This document shows, piece after piece, positions 7,913-17,803 of a stretch of DNA of 21,841 bases. The DNA lies in NCBI GenBank assembly GCA_964511535.1, contig CAZEFW010000164.1, forward strand, positions 1 to 21,841. The letters are read 5' to 3'. Origin of the DNA: CAZCFB01 sp964511535. Lineage in GTDB: Bacteria; Myxococcota_A; Polyangia; GCA-2747355; CAZCFB01. The position numbers and the translations under genes are program-made. The first letter of the stretch is position 1; each line of letters starts with the position of its first letter. The notes beneath the pieces are model-generated. The model searched no databases. It saw nothing but the letters and a program-made list of their open reading frames with translations, and was not told the DNA's origin.

Positions 7913-8506
7913 TCAGCCCTGGATGCGCTTGTCCTCCACCTCTTTGCGGTGGCGGAAGACCTTGAGCACCGACTCGCCGTTTGACAGCTTGGCGGCGGTC
8001 TTCTCGTCGATCTCGTAGTCTGTGGTGAAGGCCAGCCCCTCGGTGTAGAGGTACTCCTGGGCCTCGTCATCGGTGACGTAGGTCTCCGGGCTCTTGCCCT
8101 TGTACCGCACTTCGGGCTGCTTCTTCTCCACCCGGCGCTCCAGCCACACCATGGTCTCGCCCAGGTAGCCGCGGACCAGCTCGAGATCCGCGTCGAGGCT
8201 GGCGTACTGGTCGCTGAACCGCTCCGGGTAGGCCTCGGCGTCCTCACCGCCCAGCTCGATAAGCCGCTTCAGAGTCAGCAGCACGACCACCACATCGTCC
8301 ACAAAACCCTGAACACCCACGGTGTCGGGGATCGGATCCGATGGGGCCAGGCAGTAAATGATGGCTCCGGCCGAGGCCTTGCGGGCCTCCAGGGGAAGGT
8401 TCTCGTCCGAGATTGCTTCGAAGAAAACCTTGATATCGTAGGGCAAAGACACGAGCAGCTCGCGCACCCGCGTCACAAATGCTCTTTCCAGGGACTCGTC
8501 GGTCAT
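7913..8506 (-). CDS. DUF1232/YkvA-like protein
   Basis: The 197-residue protein has a short hydrophobic segment at about 45-85 (AIIYCLAPSDPIPD, then VQGFVDDVVVVLLTLKRL). This matches the DUF1232/YkvA signature, where a YxxSPxDxIPD motif is followed by GxxDD. The family is small, probably membrane-associated, and of unknown function. The N-terminal 40 residues and the charged C-terminal 110 residues are family-atypical additions that I do not recognise. First gene of the leftward cluster with murI. It is divergent from the 8614 gene, and the 107-bp gap between them holds paired TTGTCA/CCTGGA repeats. Confidence 0.8.
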   Translation of the reverse strand: MTDESLERAFVTRVRELLVSLPYDIKVFFEAISDENLPLEARKASAGAIIYCLAPSDPIPDTVGVQGFVDDVVVVLLTLKRLIELGGEDAEAYPERFSDQYASLDADLELVRGYLGETMVWLERRVEKKQPEVRYKGKSPETYVTDDEAQEYLYTEGLAFTTDYEIDEKTAAKLSNGESVLKVFRHRKEVEDKRIQG

Positions 8507-8534
8507 GGCTCCGTTTCCGTGAAAGTAGCGGGCA

Positions 8535-8570
8535 TTGTCACATTCCTGGAGACGGTTGTCATCACCTGGA
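8535..8570. promoter_or_regulatory. Direct repeat in the divergent gap, possible operator
   Basis: TTGTCA-N4-CCTGGA (8535-8550) is repeated as TTGTCA-N3-CCTGGA (8556-8570). The TTGTCA boxes are 21 bp apart, two helical turns. It sits midway between the divergent 8506 and 8614 start codons. No matching -10 box was convincing on either strand. Confidence 0.35.
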
Positions 8571-8613
8571 ATTTGTAGAAGTTATCTCATAGGCTGGTAA
8601 GATCTATCCGAGC

Positions 8614-11484
8614 ATGAGTTCTCGGCCCCCACTCGCCGGATACAATCACAACGTGAACTACCGCAACAGGCGGTATCACGTCCAGACTGAGGACTCCGGC
8701 ACCGATAACCCCCGCCTGGACACACATCTGTTCCATGGTGGGATGATCATCGATTCGGCCAAGACCGATTACAGCGATGAGCTCGAAAAGCCGGACTCCA
8801 GGGTCACCGTCAAGAACATGATGCAGGATCAGCACAAGCGGCTGATGAAGCGGCTGATCCACGGCGCCCTGGACGACAAGATCGTGGAGCTGCTCGGCTG
8901 TCTGGATCCGGAGGAGCAGTTCGCCTCGCTGGAGCTCCAGCCTGACGCGGCGCCTGTGCTCGAGGCGCCTGACGAGCAGGGCGCAGAGCCAGGCGAGGAG
9001 GCCGCGGCCGAGGCGCCGGCGGAGCCGGAGCCGGCGGCCGAGGAGGCGCCGGAGGTCGAGGAGGCGCCGCCAGTCGAGCAGGAGCCGGAGGTCGAGGAGG
9101 AGCCGGAGGTCGAGGAGGAGCCGGAGGTCGAGGAGGAGCCGGAGGTCGAGGAGGAGCCGGAGGTCGAGCAGGAGCCGGAGGTCGAGGAGGCGCCGGCAGT
9201 CGAGCAGGAGCCGCCGGCCGCGGAGCCCGTCGAGGAGCCGCCCGCCGAAGAGGAGATCGCGGCCAGGGCGCCCAAACCTGACACCCCGGAGATGGAGGTG
9301 CCAGCAGCCGGGGAACCCTTCGACGAGGAGCGGCCCACCGAGCCCTTCGAGATCGTCGAGGAGAGCGTCCCGGCGGCGGAGGTTCCATTCGACGAGGACC
9401 GCCCCACCGAGCCGGTGGAGATCGTCGAGGAGATCGTCCCGGCCGCAACGCCCGAGCCCATCGCGCTGTCCGAGGTGGATGAGGAGGACGAGGACGCCAT
9501 CTTCACCTCGGTGGGCAGCCTCAACGAGCTGTACAGCGAGCTGGAGAATCAGGGCGCGGGTGGGGCGAGCTACGAGCCCGAGGTGCCCGCCTACGAGGCC
9601 TCGGGCGGCGGTGATGACGAGTCATTCGACTTCGAGCTGGATCCCGGCGAGACCGGTGAGCACGCGTCGGTGGAGGACGCCATCAACAAGGAGCGCGAGG
9701 CCGTGCTCAGCTCTGCCGAGTACAGCCACGCAATCTCCCACCGGGATGAGGCCTTCGAGGTCACCCTGGACGACTACAAGCCGGATCCGCCCCCGGCCGA
9801 GGAGAGCACCGAGGCTGCCTTCGGCGAGCTGGCGCTGGAGGACACGCCCACCCCGGCTCCTCCCGCGCAGGACGAGCCGCGGCCTCGAGGCGAACCGGCC
9901 GTATCCGCCGGGTCGCAGGCTGACTGGCTGGAGCTCGAGTACCCGGAAGACGCTGCCAGCGGGCACTACGAGATGGCCGAGGGGGACGACCCGGTGGCCG
10001 CCTCTGACTTCGACGAGGCGTACGCCAACATCGAGATTACCGATCCGTCGGCAAAGCAGGAGCCGGCGGTTCGTCCGGACGACCAGTTCGATCTCGAGAT
10101 CGAGACCGAGCCGCGCGCCACCCTCGACCTCTTCGACGGCGACTCTGGCGAGCTGGAGCATGTGCACCACCAGGTCTCCTCGGGGCGGGACGGGGGCGAC
10201 GCGGATATCTTCTCCAACACCCGGGAGATCACGCCCGTGTCCCTGGACTCGCCCACGCGCTCCGCGGAGAGCGGCGCCTACAAGATCGACGTGGGCGAGA
10301 GGGAGCCGTCGGTGGCAGACTCCGTCTCCGACCTGGTGGAGGCCGAGTCCACGTCGGAGCTGGAGGCCGTGCCCTCCCAGGAGGAGCTGCCGGTGGAGCC
10401 GAGGCGGCCGATCCCGCGGCCGAGGTCCATCAGCGGCCGGGTGATCCGCTCCCGTGGGCCGTCGGGCTATTTCCAGCGCGTCGACACCATGGACGGTGAG
10501 ACGGTGCCGCCCGGGCTTCAGGCGGACACTCCGCCGCCGGCAGACCTGACCCCCGCGGATCGCGCCGGAGCCGCGGAGACGCGTCCGACGGTGCGGCAGA
10601 AGCAGCCCCCCATCCCGCCGCGGCCCCGCGGCAAGCCGCAGCGTACCCCGGCGCGCCAGACGCCGCCGCCGCGGCCAGGGCTCCCGACGCCGCCCGCGCA
10701 GGACGCCGGCACGGAGCTCAATATCGAGGCCACGACGGGGCAGAAAGCGCACGACGGGCGGGCCACCGGCCCCTCGGCGCTCTCCTTCCCCTTTGGCGGC
10801 GGGCAGTCCGGCACGGCGGGACAGCGCGAGGGCGGAAAGCAGCGCGCGCCCACCCGGCCGCGGGAGGCGGATATCCCGCGCACCCCGTCGGGGAGCTACC
10901 CCGTGGCGCCGTCGCGGAAGAAGCAGCCGCCAGGACCGCCGAGGTCCAGGGAGCGGCGGCCCTCCTCCAACAACCCGCCCCTGGTGGGATCCTCCCCCCA
11001 GCGGTTCACCGCGCCGAGCCGCCGCCGGTCACAATCCTCCGGCGTGGGCCACAAGCGCGCCGCGCCGCCGGCCCAGGGGCAGCCGAGCAACCCGCGGTCC
11101 ACCGGGACCTGGCGTCAGGGCGGCGGCGGCCCGGAGCCCACCATGCGGCGCAGCTCCCCGGCGATTCAGCAGCCGCCTCCGTCGCAGCCGCCGCCGCAGC
11201 GGGGCGCTCCAGGCCCGCACGGGGTCCAGGTGAGCAAGAACGTGGTGATCGGCCAGGGGCGCCGCCCGGCCGACCGTAAGGCAGGGGCGCAGCAAGGCGG
11301 CCGGGGCCCTCAGGGCAAGGAACAGCAGTGGCCCAATCGCCAGTCAGGGTCGATCCAGAGCCGCCCGCCCAGCCACGCACCCGCCGAGAGCACGCCCACG
11401 CCCGCGGGCGCCGGCGGAGAGCGCACCCTGGACGAGGTGATCCTCGACTACCTGCACGGCCCGGACGGCGACAAGGAAAAGTAG
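8614..11484 (+). CDS. Long disordered protein with GYNHNV/HVQTEDSG N-terminal domain
   Basis: The 956-residue protein has a conserved N-terminal domain of about 95 residues: GYNHNVNYRNRRYHVQTEDSG (9-29, with a mid break), THLFHGG (37-43), and a helical region with MQDQHKRLMKRL (70-81). I recall this domain from many myxobacterial hypothetical proteins; no biochemical role is known to me. Residues about 114-225 are Glu/Pro/Val-rich and include six perfect or near-perfect 18-bp repeats (9082-9189). A long acidic region follows to about residue 600. From about 610 to 930 it switches to a basic Pro/Arg/Gly/Gln-rich region. A short conserved-looking helix (TLDEVILDYLHG) closes the protein. This layout suggests a cytoplasmic scaffold with a charge-segregated disordered middle. 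The ATG at 8614 has only a weak Shine-Dalgarno. Confidence 0.78.
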   Translation: MSSRPPLAGYNHNVNYRNRRYHVQTEDSGTDNPRLDTHLFHGGMIIDSAKTDYSDELEKPDSRVTVKNMMQDQHKRLMKRLIHGALDDKIVELLGCLDPEEQFASLELQPDAAPVLEAPDEQGAEPGEEAAAEAPAEPEPAAEEAPEVEEAPPVEQEPEVEEEPEVEEEPEVEEEPEVEEEPEVEQEPEVEEAPAVEQEPPAAEPVEEPPAEEEIAARAPKPDTPEMEVPAAGEPFDEERPTEPFEIVEESVPAAEVPFDEDRPTEPVEIVEEIVPAATPEPIALSEVDEEDEDAIFTSVGSLNELYSELENQGAGGASYEPEVPAYEASGGGDDESFDFELDPGETGEHASVEDAINKEREAVLSSAEYSHAISHRDEAFEVTLDDYKPDPPPAEESTEAAFGELALEDTPTPAPPAQDEPRPRGEPAVSAGSQADWLELEYPEDAASGHYEMAEGDDPVAASDFDEAYANIEITDPSAKQEPAVRPDDQFDLEIETEPRATLDLFDGDSGELEHVHHQVSSGRDGGDADIFSNTREITPVSLDSPTRSAESGAYKIDVGEREPSVADSVSDLVEAESTSELEAVPSQEELPVEPRRPIPRPRSISGRVIRSRGPSGYFQRVDTMDGETVPPGLQADTPPPADLTPADRAGAAETRPTVRQKQPPIPPRPRGKPQRTPARQTPPPRPGLPTPPAQDAGTELNIEATTGQKAHDGRATGPSALSFPFGGGQSGTAGQREGGKQRAPTRPREADIPRTPSGSYPVAPSRKKQPPGPPRSRERRPSSNNPPLVGSSPQRFTAPSRRRSQSSGVGHKRAAPPAQGQPSNPRSTGTWRQGGGGPEPTMRRSSPAIQQPPPSQPPPQRGAPGPHGVQVSKNVVIGQGRRPADRKAGAQQGGRGPQGKEQQWPNRQSGSIQSRPPSHAPAESTPTPAGAGGERTLDEVILDYLHGPDGDKEK
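9082..9189 (+). repeat. Six tandem 18-bp coding repeats
   Basis: GAGCCGGAGGTCGAGGAG occurs in six consecutive copies (the fifth ends CAG), encoding EPEVEE/EPEVEQ units. A diverged unit continues to 9207. The unit is a multiple of 3, so copy-number change alters protein length without a frameshift. Confidence 0.9.
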
Positions 11485-11493
11485 CCGGGCGGC

Positions 11494-12999
11494 TTACTCC
11501 TCCACCACCCGCCAGGTGGTCCCGCCGGGGCCATCCATCAGCTCCACGCCCTTGTCGGCCAGCTCCTTGCGCACCCCGTCGGCGCGCTCGAAGTCCTTCG
11601 CCTTGCGCGCCTCGTTGCGCTGCTCGATGGCGCGCTCCACGTCGGCGGGCACGATGCCGCGGGCCTCGCACAGCCGGGCGCGATGGCGCTCCAGGAACAG
11701 GGCCGGATCCTGAGCGAAGACGCCCAGCGACTCGCCCACCTGCTCCATCGACTCCAGGATCGCCCGCAGGGTGCGGCGGCGCTGGTCCTTGGGCGCGCTC
11801 TTGGGCTGGTCCAGCAGCTTGTTGGCCAGGGTGAGCAGCTCGGAGGTGTGGCCCACCGCGGCGGCCGTGTTGAAGTCATCGTCCAGGGCGGCGTCGAACC
11901 GCTCCATGAAGCCGTCCGCCGGCGGGAGCACCGGCCCCGGGCCGTACTCCTTGCCCACCGACAGCGCCTCCCGCAGCCGGGCCAGGGTGCCGTAGGCGTA
12001 CTGAAGCCGCTGCTCGGCGTCCTCGAGGCTGGCGAAGCGCACCTGCGCCCCCGTGCGATCCACCTCGAAGGAGAGCGGCTTGCGGTAGTGGGTGCCGAGC
12101 AGGAACAGGCGCAGCGCCTCCGGCTCGTGGCGGGCCAGGACCTCGCGGATGGTGAAGAAGTTCCCCAGCGACTTGGACATCTTCTCGTCCTCGTCGCTCT
12201 CGGTCGCCCGCACGTTGATGAAGCCGTTGTGCATCCAGTGCATGGCGTAGGTGTCGGGGCCCGTCACCGCCCGCGACTGGGCGATCTCGTTCTCGTGGTG
12301 CGGGAAGATGAGGTCCATGCCGCCGCCGTGGATGTCGAAGCTCTCGCCCAGGTAGCGCGAGCTCATGGCCGAGCACTCGATGTGCCAGCCGGGCCGGCCG
12401 GCGCCCCAGGGGCTGTCCCAGGACGGCTCGCCCGGCTTGGCCGCCTTCCACAGGGCGAAGTCCAGCGGGCCGCGCTTCTTCTGCTGGTCCACCTCCACCC
12501 GGGCCCCGGCGCGCAGCTCGTCGAGGTTGCGGCGGGACAGACCGCCGTAGCCGTCAAAGCTGTCCACCGCGAAGTAGACATCACCCGCCGCCTCGTAGGC
12601 GTGGCCGTTTTCGATGATCGCCTCGATGAGCCGCACGATGTCCGGGATGTGCTCGCTCACCTTCGGCTCGTGGTCCGGCTCCCGGTTGCCCAGGGACGTC
12701 ATGTCCGCGCGGAACTCGTCGGTGAAGCGGGCAGACAGCTCCACCGCCTCCTCGCCCCGCTCGCCGGCGCGCTTAATGATCTTGTCGTCCACGTCGGTGA
12801 CGTTGCGCACGTAGGTCACGTCCAGGCCGCGGCGGCGCATGTGGCGCACCACCACGTCGAACGCCACGTAGACCCGCGCGTGCCCCACGTGGCACATGTC
12901 GTACACCGTCGGGCCGCAGACGTAGATCCCCACCTTGCCCGGTTCGCGGTGGGTCAGGTCGGTCTTCTCACGCTTCGCTGTGTCGTAGAGCCGGATCAT
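11494..12999 (-). CDS. cysS: Cysteinyl-tRNA synthetase
   Basis: Class I aminoacyl-tRNA synthetase that charges tRNA-Cys in the cytosol. The protein is 501 residues. The HIGH motif is HVGH (37-40) and KMSKS is at 273-277. The zinc ligands Cys28, Cys209, His234 and Glu238 fall at the same positions as in the E. coli enzyme. The C-terminal anticodon-binding part ends with a usual AIEQRNEARKAKDFERAD segment. The ATG at 12999 has CAGGAG about 10 nt upstream. It is 67 bp downstream of the membrane-protein gene and probably co-transcribed. Its stop is only 9 bp from the convergent stop at 11484, leaving no room for a separate terminator. Confidence 0.98.
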   Translation of the reverse strand: MIRLYDTAKREKTDLTHREPGKVGIYVCGPTVYDMCHVGHARVYVAFDVVVRHMRRRGLDVTYVRNVTDVDDKIIKRAGERGEEAVELSARFTDEFRADMTSLGNREPDHEPKVSEHIPDIVRLIEAIIENGHAYEAAGDVYFAVDSFDGYGGLSRRNLDELRAGARVEVDQQKKRGPLDFALWKAAKPGEPSWDSPWGAGRPGWHIECSAMSSRYLGESFDIHGGGMDLIFPHHENEIAQSRAVTGPDTYAMHWMHNGFINVRATESDEDEKMSKSLGNFFTIREVLARHEPEALRLFLLGTHYRKPLSFEVDRTGAQVRFASLEDAEQRLQYAYGTLARLREALSVGKEYGPGPVLPPADGFMERFDAALDDDFNTAAAVGHTSELLTLANKLLDQPKSAPKDQRRRTLRAILESMEQVGESLGVFAQDPALFLERHRARLCEARGIVPADVERAIEQRNEARKAKDFERADGVRKELADKGVELMDGPGGTTWRVVEE

Positions 13000-13066
13000 G
13001 GCCTTGTTGCTCCTGCAAGATGTTGCCGGTTGAATCGGTTTCAGGATGACACGCCCCGGGGCGTTG

Positions 13067-14299
13067 TTAAGCGGCGTTTTTCTTGCGGCGCTCGCGCAGG
13101 CGGGTCACCAGGATGTAGCCGTTGATCAGCACGAAGAGCACCAGCATGGCCCCCAGCAGGGCGTAGTGCCAGTTGTCCCCGGGCGAGCGGTCCGTGATGA
13201 GCACCATCGCGTCGGGGCTCACCTCGAAGGGCGAGCTGGTGGTGATGTAGAGCACCCCCGCGGCCGGCACCTTCACCGCCTTCTCCTGCACCTGCACCAC
13301 CTTGTCGCCCTGGCGCTGGTAGTGCACCGGGAAGGTCGGGTCGCGGGCGTCGATGACCAGCGCGCCGCCCTCCGTGCGCAGCTGCTCGAAGTTGGCGGAG
13401 TAGCTCAGCTGGCGGCGCACCACGCCGGCGTGCAGCGTGCGGTCCTTGAAGGAGGCCATCAGCTTCTTGGCTTGCTCCGGGGTGGCGAGCACCACGAAGC
13501 GGTGGAACATGTGCGAGGCCTCCCGGTCTGCGATGTAGGGCAGGCCGATGTGGTCCAGGGCCTTGATCGGGTCCTCGGTGGTGGTGTAGGCGCGCTTGGA
13601 GAACTGCACCACCCACTCCTCCGGGAAGACCACGTTGATCCACATCTGGCTGTCGGGGGTCAGCTTGACGGTGCGGCCCTTGCGGTCCTTGACCTCCGGG
13701 GTGGCGCCGCCGGCCCCGAGCGCGCCCGCCAGGGCCTTGTAGTCCAGGTCGTGGGCGATGGACATGCTCTTCTTGAAGTTTGCCGACAGGGCCTCGTGGT
13801 AGGGCAGGTCAGTGAAGCGCACCAGCTGGCCCACGTGGGTGGACGGGATCTCGTCGTCGGTGGCGCGGGACTCGCGGTGGCTCTGGACGAACAGCCGGTT
13901 GCCGCCCTGGCGCAGGCGGATGAAGCCCTCGTAGCCGCCGAAGCGGGCCTTGAGCAGCAGGGCGTGCTTGCGGTCGGGGGGACCGGTGAGCTTGACGTAG
14001 GAGTTGGGGTGCAGCTTGCCCTTGTCCAGGGCGTCGGCCACGTTGCCCATGTCCTGCGGCGTGCGCGACTGCAGGAAGAACAGCAGGTCGGTGCGCAGGA
14101 AGAACAACAGGTAGAGGCTCAGCAGCAGCACCGCCAGGCTCACGAGCGGGTGGCGTTGCTTGCGGCGGGGGCGGGGCAGGGCCAGCAGCTCCGGGTCAAC
14201 CTCGTCCCCGGGCGGGGGGGCGTTGAAGAACTCCTGCTCTACCTGATCCTCTGCCGTGTCCTCTGCCGTTTCGGCCTGATCTTTCGGTTCATTGGTCAT
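13067..14299 (-). CDS. Two-helix membrane protein, function unknown
   Basis: The 410-residue protein is not recognised. An acidic, cytoplasmic-looking N-terminus (1-43) leads to a basic patch and a transmembrane helix at about 51-68. A mostly hydrophilic domain follows (about 75-370), presumably periplasmic. A second helix lies at about 377-397, ending with a basic tail (RLRERRKKNAA). The positive-inside rule places both termini in the cytoplasm. No catalytic motif was recognised. The start is taken at the ATG that begins MTNEPKDQAE; the reading frame stays open upstream only because of high GC. It is upstream of cysS and divergent from the 14483 lipoprotein gene. Confidence 0.8.
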   Translation of the reverse strand: MTNEPKDQAETAEDTAEDQVEQEFFNAPPPGDEVDPELLALPRPRRKQRHPLVSLAVLLLSLYLLFFLRTDLLFFLQSRTPQDMGNVADALDKGKLHPNSYVKLTGPPDRKHALLLKARFGGYEGFIRLRQGGNRLFVQSHRESRATDDEIPSTHVGQLVRFTDLPYHEALSANFKKSMSIAHDLDYKALAGALGAGGATPEVKDRKGRTVKLTPDSQMWINVVFPEEWVVQFSKRAYTTTEDPIKALDHIGLPYIADREASHMFHRFVVLATPEQAKKLMASFKDRTLHAGVVRRQLSYSANFEQLRTEGGALVIDARDPTFPVHYQRQGDKVVQVQEKAVKVPAAGVLYITTSSPFEVSPDAMVLITDRSPGDNWHYALLGAMLVLFVLINGYILVTRLRERRKKNAA

Positions 14300-14396
14300 C
14301 GCACTGTCCCGCGCTCGGGGATCGGTCGGCGCTGCCGACGCACTTGCATACCACAAGCCCCCGAACTTCAACAATCCTTGTACCGAGGCCAGTTGG

Positions 14397-14411
14397 TCAT
14401 AGCTACTATGA
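14397..14411. promoter_or_regulatory. Palindrome in the divergent 14299/14483 gap, possible operator
   Basis: TCATAG-CTA-CTATGA is a perfect 6-bp inverted repeat with a 3-bp centre. GTTG and CAAC continue the symmetry outside it with one inserted G. It sits in the 183-bp gap between divergent genes, so a repressor site is plausible. A second hairpin, GTCGGC-GCT-GCCGAC, lies at 14325-14339. Confidence 0.35.
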
Positions 14412-14482
14412 CAACCCGATGAGGCAGAGGTTTCCGCTGTATTGCTTTGACTTGCGGCGGGGGACCGAACCACATTAGGTGC

Positions 14483-15052
14483 ATGAGTCCGCGGCACATG
14501 ATCTTGATGCTGCTTCCGCTGTTGGTGCAGTGCCGGGGAGAGGCCAGCGGGCCTCCTCCTCCGCCAACGCCGCCGAAGGACGCCGCCGAGTGCCTGGCGC
14601 AGCTTCAAGCAGCCGAAATTAAAGGCAAGTGGGGCAGGGTGTTCGACCTGCTGAGTCGGGAGGCGCGGTGGTCGCTCATGAGCGCGCACCGGAGCCGGAG
14701 CGAGGAGTGCAAGCTGGTGCGGGCGCACTACCCGGAGCACCGCATGGCGCGCGAGCTGGCGCGATGTGCGGGCGTGGCGCGGCAGGGCGAGGCGCGGGCC
14801 CACTTCGTGGCCGGGGGCTGGCGGCTGCCGCCTCTGGGGAGGTTGGCGAAGCTGGGCAAGGTGGCCGGGCAGAGCGGGGGCGGCCTGCGGGTGACCCTGA
14901 AGGTTGGCGGCAAGGCATTGGACTTCTGCAAGACCTCGGGACTGTGGGGCTTTTGCGGTCTGGACGCGCGCTATGCGGCCATCAAGCTGCGGGCGGCGCG
15001 GGACATGGCGGACGTGCGTGACAGCGTCGAGGCGTACAGCCGGGGCCGCTGA
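14483..15052 (+). CDS. Small putative lipoprotein, function unknown
   Basis: The 189-residue protein is not recognised. Residues 1-17 (MSPRHMILMLLPLLVQC) form a short hydrophobic signal ending in a lipobox-like LVQC. Gln just before the Cys is unusual, since Gly/Ala/Ser is expected, so lipidation is uncertain. A Pro-rich spacer and a helical segment (AAECLAQLQAAEIKGKW) follow, reminiscent of the fold of small NTF2-like export proteins, but I cannot assign it. The ATG at 14483 is preferred over the TTG at 14447 because it starts the signal peptide; AGGTG is close upstream. It ends 11 bp before xseA and is probably in one transcript with it. Confidence 0.7.
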   Translation: MSPRHMILMLLPLLVQCRGEASGPPPPPTPPKDAAECLAQLQAAEIKGKWGRVFDLLSREARWSLMSAHRSRSEECKLVRAHYPEHRMARELARCAGVARQGEARAHFVAGGWRLPPLGRLAKLGKVAGQSGGGLRVTLKVGGKALDFCKTSGLWGFCGLDARYAAIKLRAARDMADVRDSVEAYSRGR

Positions 15053-15063
15053 GGAGACGAGGC

Positions 15064-16500
<1,437 letters not shown>

Positions 16501-16513
16501 CCCCCTCCGGCCA

Positions 16514-16542
16514 TTGACAGCCCCCCCCGATCCTGATAGTTA
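16514..16542 (+). promoter_or_regulatory. Promoter of tRNA-Ala
   Basis: TTGACA (16514-16519) is followed after 17 bp by TAGTTA (16537-16542), which is preceded by TG as in an extended -10. The start point would be close to 16549, about 11 nt before the tRNA. The -35 is perfect and the -10 is weak. Confidence 0.55.
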
Positions 16543-16559
16543 CTTCTCCGCTCGCTCGT

Positions 16560-16632
16560 GGGGCTGTAGCTCAGCTGGGAGAGCGCATGACTGGCAGTCA
16601 TGAGGTCCGGGGTTCGATCCCCCGTAGCTCCA
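16560..16632 (+). tRNA. tRNA-Ala (anticodon GGC)
   Basis: The 73-nt cloverleaf folds completely: acceptor GGGGCTG/TAGCTCC with two G-U pairs, D-stem GCTC/GAGC, anticodon stem CATGA/TCATG and T-stem CGGGG/CCCCG. The seven-base anticodon loop CTGGCAG places GGC at 16593-16595, reading GCC and GCU alanine codons. CCA is not encoded after discriminator A73 and must be added enzymatically. Its 3' end abuts the integrase region, so it is the likely integration target. Confidence 0.96.
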
Positions 16633-16673
16633 ACGATTTCAGCAAGTTACACCAGTTGTTGTAGTACCGAATA

Positions 16674-16718
16674 GGCCGTGGGAACTCTTTCTTGACCAAA
16701 AGTTCCCACGGCCTTTTT
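16674..16718 (+). terminator. Rho-independent terminator after tRNA-Ala
   Basis: GGCCGTGGGAACT (16674-16686) and AGTTCCCACGGCC (16701-16713) form a perfect 13-bp stem with a 14-nt loop, followed by TTTTT on the plus strand. The T-run faces rightward, so it would terminate tRNA transcription. It directly touches the integrase stop codon at 16718 but lacks a T-run in that direction. Confidence 0.85.
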
Positions 16719-17803
16719 CATTTCCTGCCTCCCTGCACCAGCTTGAAAACCCTTTTGTTCTGCATCTTTGCCGTCGCCTGCGGGGCGATGTAGTGCTGCT
16801 CCGTCACCTTGACGCTGCCATGGCCTAGTTGCTGGGCCACCAGGTGCCCTGTAGCGCCGGCTTCCCTGGCAAGGGTTGCATGGGTGCCGCGTAGACCGTG
16901 GGGTGAGATCTTTGGCACCTCTGCCTCCTCGCAGATCCGCCCTACAGCTTTGCGCAGCCAGGTGCGCCCACGGTGCCCGGAATCGCTCCAGGACGGGAAC
17001 AACCAGCCCGTAGATGGCTTCTCCTCGGCTTGCTTGAGCAGCAACTCCGCCAACTCGCCTGGCACCTCCAGCTGCCGCTCCGCGTTGGCCGTCTTGGCTT
17101 CCTCTTCGCCAACCCACAGCACCACGCCCGCCATGCCTTGGTCCACATCCCGCACCTTCAGCGTGCAGATCTCCCAACTCCTCAAGCCCAAGTAGAGCGC
17201 CAGCAGACTGCCCAGCGCGCCCTCGTACCCCCGGTCGCCCTTGCGGTAGATCGCCATCGCCATCGTGCTGAACACCCCGGCCTCCCGCTGCCGCAGCTTC
17301 TTCTTGCCACGGTTACGGCACTGGCCCTCCACCGGCTGGATCACCTCGGCCGGGGATACCTTGAGCAACCCCTTCTTGATGCACCACCTATAGAACCGCT
17401 TCACCTCCGCCAACTCCGCCCGGTGCGAGTCCACCGCCAGGGTGGAGGCCCGCTCCTTGTACTTGGCCTTCAGCCACCTGGTGGTGATTGATGACAGAGC
17501 CCGGTCCTTGGGCAACCAGCGGTCCAGCCGCTCCCGTGCAGTCCTGTAGGTGTTGGGCTTGCGACCCCGTTGTTTCAGGTCGTGCTCATACCGGCCGATG
17601 GCCACCTCATTGGTGACCTCCCCGACGATCTCCAGCTTTGCCGCGCTGATCATCACTCCAGCTTCATTCTCCGTTTTAGCGAACACACTGCGTCGCGTGC
17701 CTTCTGGGCTGACAACGACAACTCGGTATCGCTCTCCTCCTCCTCGAAGGGCTTCACGGTAGGGGCCGTGGACCCTCCAGCTTCCTCTTTTTGTCCGCGC
17801 CAT
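16718..17803 (-). CDS. int: Tyrosine recombinase / integrase
   Basis: Site-specific recombinase of 361 residues that would integrate and excise the element next to it. The N-terminal about 65 residues look like an arm-type DNA-binding domain. Residues about 70-155 are the SAM-like core-binding domain and 170-345 the catalytic domain. All expected residues are visible: Arg208 (GLRSWE), the hairpin Lys237 (AKTANAER), His302-x-x-Arg305 (HGLR), His328 (QLGHGSVKVT) and Tyr338 (HYIA). The gene looks active. The ATG at 17803 has a perfect AAGGAGGTGA 7 nt upstream. It points toward tRNA-Ala, with 85 bp between them, a usual layout for tRNA-targeted integrative elements or prophages. Confidence 0.95.
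   Translation of the reverse strand: MARTKRGSWRVHGPYREALRGGGERYRVVVVSPEGTRRSVFAKTENEAGVMISAAKLEIVGEVTNEVAIGRYEHDLKQRGRKPNTYRTARERLDRWLPKDRALSSITTRWLKAKYKERASTLAVDSHRAELAEVKRFYRWCIKKGLLKVSPAEVIQPVEGQCRNRGKKKLRQREAGVFSTMAMAIYRKGDRGYEGALGSLLALYLGLRSWEICTLKVRDVDQGMAGVVLWVGEEEAKTANAERQLEVPGELAELLLKQAEEKPSTGWLFPSWSDSGHRGRTWLRKAVGRICEEAEVPKISPHGLRGTHATLAREAGATGHLVAQQLGHGSVKVTEQHYIAPQATAKMQNKRVFKLVQGGRK

Noticed and set aside
9082..9189. Phase-variation tract
   Set aside because: The 18-bp unit is a multiple of three, so copy changes cannot switch the frame.
11683..13125. 480-codon plus-strand open frame
   Set aside because: Antisense to cysS, whose motifs are complete; no ribosome binding site or domain.
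14447..14482. TTG start for the small lipoprotein
   Set aside because: It would put a Cys/Gly-rich leader before the signal peptide and has no ribosome binding site.
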